A stretch of 40,288 bases of DNA from Psychrobacter sp. 72-O-c (GTDB lineage Bacteria; Pseudomonadota; Gammaproteobacteria; Pseudomonadales; Moraxellaceae): positions 1 through 40,288 of the forward strand of contig NZ_CAJHBI010000029.1 in the NCBI RefSeq assembly GCF_904846605.1, written 5' to 3'. This document shows, piece after piece, positions 34,599 to 40,288 of this stretch. A program made the position numbers and the translations under genes. Position 1 is the first letter of the stretch. Each line of letters begins with the position of its first letter. The notes beneath the pieces were generated by a model, which did no database searches, was not told the origin of the DNA, and was given only the letters and a program-made list of their open reading frames with translations.

Positions 34599-35204
34599 TT
34601 AAAAACGCTTCGTAATGCTTGTATAGGCATGCTTCGAGTTCGCCCCCAACAATAAACCAGCGCATAGACCACCAAAGTGCGCCGCAAATGAGATACCCTG
34701 TTGCGGCATTAAGCCTTGCTTAATAGTAAGCCAATATCCTGTGCCCATCACGATACAAGCTAACAGATATCCCCAACGCCGCGCGAATACGGCACCGCCT
34801 ATCATATAGCCCAGCATCGCAAAACACAGTCCTGACGCGCCGATATGAATTGTCAATGGTGAGGCTATCAACCATGTCATTACGCCTGATGCGACAATGA
34901 GTTTAAGAATAGTACGGTAAGCATTATTTTCGAACAGGCCGAATAAAAATAATATCTGTAACAGCACCAAGGTATTGCCCAGTAAATGGGCAAAGTTACC
35001 ATGCATCGTCCACGAGGCAAACACACCTACCATACTACCCAAATCGAATGTACGCGGAACGATACCAAAAATGTTCCACAGGCCAAACACTGCAATTTTA
35101 TTAAGAAAGAACATACCCCACATCGGTATCAGCACAAAAGCGTATAAGCCAATAACTTGTTTAAGTCGCGCCATAACCAATGCAAATAACGGTTGCCACT
35201 TCAT
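34599..35204 (-). CDS. Rhomboid family intramembrane serine protease
   Basis: A 201-residue protein with about six hydrophobic segments. The catalytic dyad is visible: Ser124 in IGASGLCFAMLGY and His176 in AAHFGGLCAG. The HGNFAHLLGNT block has H68, H73 and N77, the oxyanion-side motif. There is no additional cytoplasmic domain of the GlpG type, so it is a minimal rhomboid. Substrates unknown. AGAGG lies 6 nt before the ATG. It stands 116 nt after the 5'-nucleotidase gene on the same strand. Confidence 0.88.
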   Translation of the reverse strand: MKWQPLFALVMARLKQVIGLYAFVLIPMWGMFFLNKIAVFGLWNIFGIVPRTFDLGSMVGVFASWTMHGNFAHLLGNTLVLLQILFLFGLFENNAYRTILKLIVASGVMTWLIASPLTIHIGASGLCFAMLGYMIGGAVFARRWGYLLACIVMGTGYWLTIKQGLMPQQGISFAAHFGGLCAGLLLGANSKHAYTSITKRF

Positions 35205-35320
35205 ATCTCGCCTCTTCTCTTTATCTTTACTCTACTAAATCTATTTATTCTTACGCTAGCATCTCTGTGTCTTTAGCATGCAGTCTCCCTTTATTATAGA
35301 AGGATAGACTGTATTACACG

Positions 35321-36373
35321 CTAATATTTTACAGTAAAAAGAGTTTGCTCCGTTGGCGTAAAGAATAATGATGACGTGTCTTTGCCAGCGGCTAGGTAAC
35401 TATCAGCATGCAACAAAGATGCTGAATGATAAGGTACCAATGCAGTGGGAACAAAACTGCGCGCCGCGTCAATGTGTTTAATCGAATCATCAAAAAAGAT
35501 ATGCGGAGCAAAGGTTTTTAGCACCGCTGTTTTTTCAAGCCCTCCTAAAAAGAATGCCATATCTACATTAACCCCCCACTCGCGTAAGGTCTTGATAGCT
35601 CGCAGATCAGCAGGTGCATTACGCGCCGTAACCAGTGCAATTTTTATTGGACAATGATGCAGACCTGCTGGTAGACGCGCTTGTAAGTTGGACAGCTTAA
35701 TCAATAACTCTGCATAAGGACCTTTTTTGATAGGCATATCTCGCATCTGAGCTTCACGCTCATGAAAGGCACGCAAACCTTTTTGCTTATATAATAATTC
35801 CCCTGAATCATCGAACAATACTGCATCACCATCAAAGGCAATACGCAGCTGCTCAGTATCCAGCTCATAGGTATTCACAGGAGTAGCATCTAATATCGCA
35901 CAAGCACAAATATTAGCATCTGCTACCTGCTGTGCGTCATCGCGATTGGTGGTCAAAAATAAATCAATATTAAAATCGTCAATATAAGGCGCTACTGAAC
36001 TACCCGATATGAATGCTGAACGCGAGATATTCAGCTTATGTTCACGAATAGCATTGAGTACCTGAATACCGGTATCTGGGCTACTTTTAGAGACAATAAC
36101 CACTTCAACCAAAGGCGTTTCAATCTCCGGATCTAATGCCGTGGATTGGTTACTCTGCTTATTTAAATTAAGTAAAGCTTTGATAAGAGGATAGCCTGCA
36201 CCAATACTTAGAGGATCATTTTCACGCTCTGCCATATAATCACGAAATTCTTTGATAGCCTCGGTAGGCCGTTGCTGCAATAACTTAAGTAGATAGTTTT
36301 CAGATTCTGACAAATCAAATAGGGCGGTTGCGGAAATTGCGACTATCAGGGTATTGCTAAAATCAACTGCCAT
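35321..36373 (-). CDS. Cytosolic 5'-nucleotidase (PF06189-type)
   Basis: A 350-residue protein matching the bacterial 5'-nucleotidase family as I recall it: LIVAISATALFDLSESE, then LVEVVIVSKSSPDTGIQVLN, SAFISGSSVAPYIDDFNIDLF, RIAFDGDAVLFDDSGE, KIALVTARNAPADLRAIKTL and the metal-binding FFDDSIKH near the end. The FDGD and FFDD acidic pairs fit a HAD-like metal-dependent fold. It dephosphorylates nucleoside monophosphates in relatives. There is no signal peptide. The ribosome site is weak (AGTAGATAAAATT). Confidence 0.87.
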   Translation of the reverse strand: MAVDFSNTLIVAISATALFDLSESENYLLKLLQQRPTEAIKEFRDYMAERENDPLSIGAGYPLIKALLNLNKQSNQSTALDPEIETPLVEVVIVSKSSPDTGIQVLNAIREHKLNISRSAFISGSSVAPYIDDFNIDLFLTTNRDDAQQVADANICACAILDATPVNTYELDTEQLRIAFDGDAVLFDDSGELLYKQKGLRAFHEREAQMRDMPIKKGPYAELLIKLSNLQARLPAGLHHCPIKIALVTARNAPADLRAIKTLREWGVNVDMAFFLGGLEKTAVLKTFAPHIFFDDSIKHIDAARSFVPTALVPYHSASLLHADSYLAAGKDTSSLFFTPTEQTLFTVKY

Positions 36374-36535
36374 AATTTTATCTACTTATAAGTTTTTATG
36401 TGGAAACACTTAAAGATTGAGGTTTATTGATTTTACTACACTTACTAGCTTAGACAAGGAGGAGAAAAGTTATGATAACGTCATCATTTTGTCATAGCCT
36501 CAAAATCATAAAATAAATCGATAACTTTACTCCAT

Positions 36536-36566
36536 AAAAAACCATATTGTCATTACAACAATATGG
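36536..36566 (-). terminator. Intrinsic terminator of the TRAP operon
   Basis: On the minus strand CCATATTGT, 7-nt loop, ACAATATGG, then six T. It lies about 80 nt past the dctM stop. Confidence 0.85.
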
Positions 36567-36643
36567 TAAGAAAAACTAAGAACTGGCTTCTGACACTCAT
36601 GATTCAAATAAAGGCTTGTTTATTTATCTACTACCCATAAGCT

Positions 36644-37933
36644 TTAACTTAATAACACCAGGGAAATGGCAGGGAAAGACACCAAAACAATCAACCGAAT
36701 CAAGTCAGAGACAATGAAGGGCGCCACCCCGCGAAACATATCGGCAAGCTTAATATGCGGTGCCACCGCTTTAATCACAAAGATATTCATGCCCATTGGC
36801 GGGGTAATAAGCCCAAGCTCTACGGTTAATACCGCAATAATACCAAACCAAACGGGATCAAAGCCTAATGCTAGAATAATTGGGTATACCACAGGAATGG
36901 TAATCACCAACATCGCTAAGGCATCCATAAACAGACCCAGCAAAAAGTACATGATCAAGATGCAGATTAATACAATCATTGGACTAACGGCTAAACCACC
37001 AATCCACTCTGCTAGCGTATTAGACATTCGCGATACAGAAATAAAGTAGCCAAGTGCTTCTGCGCCTAACAGCATAAAGAATACGACCGCAGATAACGCC
37101 AAGGTCTCAATTAACGACTGCTTTAGCCCGTCCAATCTCATGCCTTTAACAAAGGCATAGGCCCAAGCAGCAAACGCCCCTACTGCAGCCCCTTCAGTGG
37201 GAGTAAATAATCCAAAGAAAATACCAGCGATAATAACAATAAAAATAAAGCTAAAAGGGATAAGGCCCGTTAAAGAAATTATTTTAGCTTTCCACGGGGT
37301 TCGCTCGCCACGTGGCGCTAGATGTGGCTTCCAGCGCACCATGATCATCACGGTAATAGAGTACATGACTATGCCTAAAATACCTGGTAAAAACCCAGCA
37401 ATAAACATATCGCCAACCGATTGTTGGGTCAAGATAGCATAGACAAGAAGCGCGATACTCGGTGGAATCATGATCCCCAAGGTACCACCTGCAGCTAAAG
37501 CCCCACAGGCAAAACCAGGCTGGTAACCATGTTTTTCCATTTGTGGCAATGCCACTCGCGCCATAGTAGAAGCAGTCGCTAACGAGGATCCGGAAATAGA
37601 AGCAAAGATACCTGATGAGCCAATGCCAGCAATACCAAGGCTCCCTCTAACACCACCAAAGATAGTACGGGTAGAATCGAATAGTTTGGTCGCCATACCA
37701 GAATGAGTAGCAAAAACCCCCATTAATATAAACAAAGGAATGGCACTAAAATCATACTTTGCTAAGACATCTACCGGAATATCTTTTAGCATTTGTACAG
37801 CACCACTAGGCGAGGTTACTGCCCCAAAGCCCACTAACCCTACCCCTAACATCGCCAAAGCAACAGGTACTCTGCCGACGACTAATAAAATCATGCACAC
37901 TAAACCGATAGCACCAATAATTTCTGTACTCAT
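36644..37933 (-). CDS. dctM: TRAP transporter large membrane subunit DctM
   Basis: A 429-residue inner-membrane permease with about twelve hydrophobic segments. Family blocks are PLFILMGVFATHSGMATKLF, RGSLGIAGIGSSGIFASISG, MLAAGGTLGIMIPPSI in the form ALAAGGTLGIMIPPS, and TPTEGAAVGAFAAWAYAF. It couples Na+ to solute import with DctQ and the binding protein. The ATG overlaps the dctQ stop by 4 nt (ATGA), and GAGGAG lies 8 nt upstream. Substrate class, carboxylate or amino acid, cannot be told from this subunit. Confidence 0.95.
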   Translation of the reverse strand: MSTEIIGAIGLVCMILLVVGRVPVALAMLGVGLVGFGAVTSPSGAVQMLKDIPVDVLAKYDFSAIPLFILMGVFATHSGMATKLFDSTRTIFGGVRGSLGIAGIGSSGIFASISGSSLATASTMARVALPQMEKHGYQPGFACGALAAGGTLGIMIPPSIALLVYAILTQQSVGDMFIAGFLPGILGIVMYSITVMIMVRWKPHLAPRGERTPWKAKIISLTGLIPFSFIFIVIIAGIFFGLFTPTEGAAVGAFAAWAYAFVKGMRLDGLKQSLIETLALSAVVFFMLLGAEALGYFISVSRMSNTLAEWIGGLAVSPMIVLICILIMYFLLGLFMDALAMLVITIPVVYPIILALGFDPVWFGIIAVLTVELGLITPPMGMNIFVIKAVAPHIKLADMFRGVAPFIVSDLIRLIVLVSFPAISLVLLS

Positions 37934-38457
37934 GCGCCTGTCTCCTCGGCGTCAAAGAACTCGCCCGTTTTGAAAATATTAATGGATTCGATAAGGGCGC
38001 GAATAGCGAGCAAGGCACTTAAAAACGAACTTAGGGCATAAATGGGCATCATTGAAATTCTTAGATCTTGAGTCACTTTACCGAAATGCACGGCATCGAC
38101 TGCACTCTCATATAGGCCCCATGTGAACACGATACCTATTAAGAAAAACCCCATCATGAAGGTACCCATCATGTAGCCTTTAATAGCCTGGGGCATTTTT
38201 TGGGTAAAAACGTCCACGATGATTTGTGACCGTTCAACATAGGCGGCAAAAGCGGCGAGCAATGCAAAAAGCATAAAATAAGAGACAATCTCCACGCCAC
38301 CTTTAATAGTAAACCCAAACTCACCACCAGTGATCTTAAACATATAGCGAAAGAAGACATCTGCAATAGTGGCGACAACAATGATGATTAAGCTGATACC
38401 ACCAATGAACTCACACACCCTTGCAATAAAGCGACTGACTCTAACCAAAAATACCAT
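37930..38457 (-). CDS. dctQ: TRAP transporter small membrane subunit DctQ
   Basis: A 175-residue membrane protein with four hydrophobic segments, normal for DctQ. It carries the family pattern FRYMFKITGGEFGFTIK, then SYFMLFALLAAFAAYVERSQ with IIVDVFTQKMPQ, and a Leu/Ser-rich last helix. It bridges DctM and the periplasmic binding protein in function. GGAG lies 7 nt before the ATG. It overlaps dctM by 4 nt and starts 17 nt after dctP, so the three genes are one transcript. Confidence 0.93.
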   Translation of the reverse strand: MVFLVRVSRFIARVCEFIGGISLIIIVVATIADVFFRYMFKITGGEFGFTIKGGVEIVSYFMLFALLAAFAAYVERSQIIVDVFTQKMPQAIKGYMMGTFMMGFFLIGIVFTWGLYESAVDAVHFGKVTQDLRISMMPIYALSSFLSALLAIRALIESINIFKTGEFFDAEETGA

Positions 38458-38474
38458 GTGGAAACTCCAATAGA

Positions 38475-39533
38475 TTAAACCTTACAGGCAGCACTAGCCG
38501 CTTTAGCCTTTTCATAAACACCATCAGCATCTAGTCCTAAAGCTGTAACATCACTAAGATATTTTTGTGTGCCTTTTTCAAGAGGGCCTTTCCAGTCTGG
38601 GTTATTGAGCGGATCTGGAATATCGATAATTTCATCCCCTTTATCTCTTGCCGCTTGCAGAGCTATTTGATCATGTTTATCAAATACTTTACCGACTTTT
38701 TTCGCCAGAGCCATACCTGAATTGTCGTCAATCACTTTTTTCAAGTCATCAGGTAGTCTGTCGTAGCTGTCTTGATTCATAGTCACCATAAGCGCAGAGC
38801 TATAGAAGGGTATATTAGTATGATACTTCGTTATTTCATCAATTTTAAAAGTTGTGACTGCTTCCCATGGGAAACTTAAACCATCAACAACACCACGCTG
38901 TAGGGACGTATACATATCATTAGCAGGCAACCCTACAGGAGAAGCACCCATACTCTCGATAATGTCACCTGCGACTGCTGAAGGGCGACGAATACGCATA
39001 CCTTTCATATCTTCAGGGGTTCGAATTAATTTGTTAGTAGTATGGAGAGTTCCAGGACCGGCGCCATACATAAATAGCAGATGCGAATCTTTATATTCGT
39101 CGGCAAAAGTGCCATCTTCATAAAGGGTTTGTAGCATGCAACCCATCTGAGTGGCTGAGCTTGATAAACCTGGAAGTTCAGCAATTTGGGTTAGTGGGAA
39201 TCGGCCGCTGGTATAACCATGCGCTTGAGAGCCAATATCAATGGTTCCCTTTACCGCAGATTCATAGGTAACATCTGCCTTACTAAGGGTCGCTGATGGA
39301 TAAAGCTCAACCTTGAGACGGCCATTAGAGTCTGTTTCTATTTGTTCAGCCCAAGGTTTAAATACTTCTTGATTGATAGAAGAAGTCGCAGGCCAAAAAT
39401 GTGAGAAACGCAAAGTAGTGGTTTCTTGAGAGGAAGCAGCCGCAGAATCACTGCCAGTGTCAGATGAATTAGAACAACCCATAAGGCTAAGTGCTGCTAT
39501 CGCACCTATTGAGAAAAGAGGAGCAAATTTCAT
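38475..39533 (-). CDS. dctP: TRAP transporter solute-binding lipoprotein DctP
   Basis: A 352-residue substrate-binding protein. The lipobox LSLMGC puts Cys at about residue 20, so it is probably a lipoprotein tethered to the membrane, less common than a soluble DctP. A Ser/Asp/Ala linker follows. The DctP fold shows LRFSHFWPATSSINQEVFKP, ELYPSATLSKA, the ligand-binding Arg region MKGMRIRRPSA, and LPANDMYTSLQRGVVDGLS. The specificity is carboxylate-like, but the compound is not clear. AAGGA lies 8 nt upstream of this ATG; a TTG two codons upstream is not preferred. Confidence 0.93.
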   Translation of the reverse strand: MKFAPLFSIGAIAALSLMGCSNSSDTGSDSAAASSQETTTLRFSHFWPATSSINQEVFKPWAEQIETDSNGRLKVELYPSATLSKADVTYESAVKGTIDIGSQAHGYTSGRFPLTQIAELPGLSSSATQMGCMLQTLYEDGTFADEYKDSHLLFMYGAGPGTLHTTNKLIRTPEDMKGMRIRRPSAVAGDIIESMGASPVGLPANDMYTSLQRGVVDGLSFPWEAVTTFKIDEITKYHTNIPFYSSALMVTMNQDSYDRLPDDLKKVIDDNSGMALAKKVGKVFDKHDQIALQAARDKGDEIIDIPDPLNNPDWKGPLEKGTQKYLSDVTALGLDADGVYEKAKAASAACKV

Positions 39534-40095
39534 TACCAATTCCTTTTGATAATTATTAAAAAAATAAGAGTCTACCTATCAATTAGCTAAAAGGATTAAA
39601 TGTTATTTGAATCGTGTTTAGTGTTGATTAAAAGATAGCTCTCTATCATATTTACGAGTAACTGTTATTAAATCAAATTTAAACTGCTATTTAGAATTAA
39701 AGTCGCTGCCTAAAATTAGCAGCTATAATGATAGGTGTCAAATCATTTTAGATAATAAAGTAGAATACTTTTTCAGCTTTACAATTGCTTTGTTGCCTCT
39801 CATTTTGTCTAATAAATGCCTTATTTTCAGTTTGGCTCTATAAAATCTCAGAAATTAAAAACTCATGGGTACTATCTATAGGTACCAAAAGTGACCTACG
39901 TATAGACCTAAGTAAAAAAGCATTGGTGCTAAAAAACCTTCCATCTTGCACTGCGGACCACTAACTGCGCTACCGCTTCGCCTTGCATCACTAAAAAGGT
40001 CTCTCAGACCTTTTCTTAACGTGTCTCACCCGAGCACTGGTTGTTCCTTGCTCATAAATAGGATTTACTGCATAGGTCACTGAGGAATTAAAGAT
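39534..40095. other. Spacer between the TRAP operon and the rrn operon end
   Basis: No gene. It should hold the dctP promoter. An inverted repeat GCTGC-N9-GCAGC (39705-39723) lies about 170-190 nt upstream of dctP. On the minus strand TTGACA occurs at about 39738-39743 with no good -10. A hairpin at 39994-40014 is listed separately. Short frames on both strands look like spacer. Confidence 0.5.
39994..40014. terminator. Terminator-like hairpin past the 5S rRNA terminator
   Basis: AAAAGGTCT-CTC-AGACCTTTT: a perfect 9-bp stem with a 3-nt loop. It has a U-run on the minus strand (TTTTT after the stem) and a weaker one on the plus strand. It may be a backup terminator for the rrn operon. Confidence 0.6.
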
Positions 40096-40135
40096 AAAAA
40101 AAGCCCCCAACCAGATAACTGGTTGGGGGCTTTTT
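40096..40135 (-). terminator. Intrinsic terminator of the rRNA operon
   Basis: AAAAAGCCCCCAACCAG pairs perfectly with CTGGTTGGGGGCTTTTT around a 4-nt loop. It is followed on the minus strand by a run of seven T. It lies 12 nt past the 5S gene. Confidence 0.93.
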
Positions 40136-40147
40136 AGGGAATAGAGA

Positions 40148-40261
40148 GCTGACGATGACCTACTCTCACATGGGCGAACCCACACTACCATTGGCGCGAT
40201 GATGTTTCACTTCTGAGTTCGGGAAGGGATCAGGTGGTTCCATCATGCTATTGTCGTCAGC
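40148..40261 (-). rRNA. rrf: 5S ribosomal RNA
   Basis: The minus strand reads GCTGACGACAATAGCATGAT at its 5' end. It then contains the universal 5S core CCGAACTCAGAAGTGAAAC and the block GTGTGGGTTCGCCCATGTGA, closing with GTCATCGTCAGC, which pairs with the 5' end. About 114 nt, normal for 5S. The exact ends are uncertain by a base or two. The 23S gene should lie beyond the right edge; the last 27 bases of the window are the 23S-5S spacer. Confidence 0.97.
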
Positions 40262-40288
40262 AAAGGGGGTTAGATATGAGTCTGCAAA

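Noticed and set aside
39991..40191. 66-codon minus-strand frame over the 5S 3' end and terminator
   Set aside because: It runs through the rRNA and the terminator stem, so it is not a gene.

Overview
The window looks like chromosome of a Psychrobacter-like gammaproteobacterium (Moraxellaceae). This is inferred from protein similarity as I recall it, moderate GC with AT-rich spacers, an Acinetobacter-type urease order (ureD-A-BC-E-F-G-J), and the argS/SPOR and DUF2788/cmoAB neighbourhoods. No database search was possible.

Layout. 1-113: C-terminal end of an IS630-type transposase cut by the window edge. 153-7209 (minus): a complete urease operon. UreD, UreE, UreF and UreG are the nickel-insertion machinery, UreA plus a fused UreB-UreC form the enzyme, and UreJ/HupE is the nickel permease. 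8136-10194 (plus): clpP-clpX. 10531-11568: a short-chain dehydrogenase. 11697-12791 (minus): a lone PTS EIIC-type membrane protein. 12954-15792 (minus): argS followed by a SPOR-domain protein. 16402-16620: DUF2788. 16737-18657 (minus): cmoA-cmoB, for tRNA wobble-uridine modification. 18901-22830 (plus): msrA, tpm, a DUF1499 protein and an MltB-type lytic transglycosylase. 22955-26396 (minus): a small acidic protein, a DUF4062-like protein, murI and a DUF1285 protein. 26820-28826: ETF-ubiquinone oxidoreductase. 28914-30410 (minus): an AGCS Na+/amino-acid symporter. 31583-33716: a two-gene Na+/solute symporter (DUF4212 plus SSS large subunit). 33899-34444: unknown membrane protein. 34599-36373 (minus): rhomboid protease and 5'-nucleotidase. 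36644-39533 (minus): a TRAP transporter operon (dctP-Q-M). 40096-40261 (minus): 5S rRNA and its terminator, the end of an rrn operon that continues to the right.

Most of this is housekeeping; I do not see a clear new multi-gene system. The least ordinary items are: the single-ORF UreB-UreC fusion; in-frame minisatellites of 12-18 bp in ureF, ureD, cmoB and the DUF4062-like gene; a pair of about 70-bp direct repeats flanking ureD; a 119-residue acidic extension on ETF-QO; a Na+ symporter with an EF-hand-like loop and an Ala-rich insert; a CRP-like site or hairpin in front of the AGCS gene; and two small or orphan genes of unknown function.
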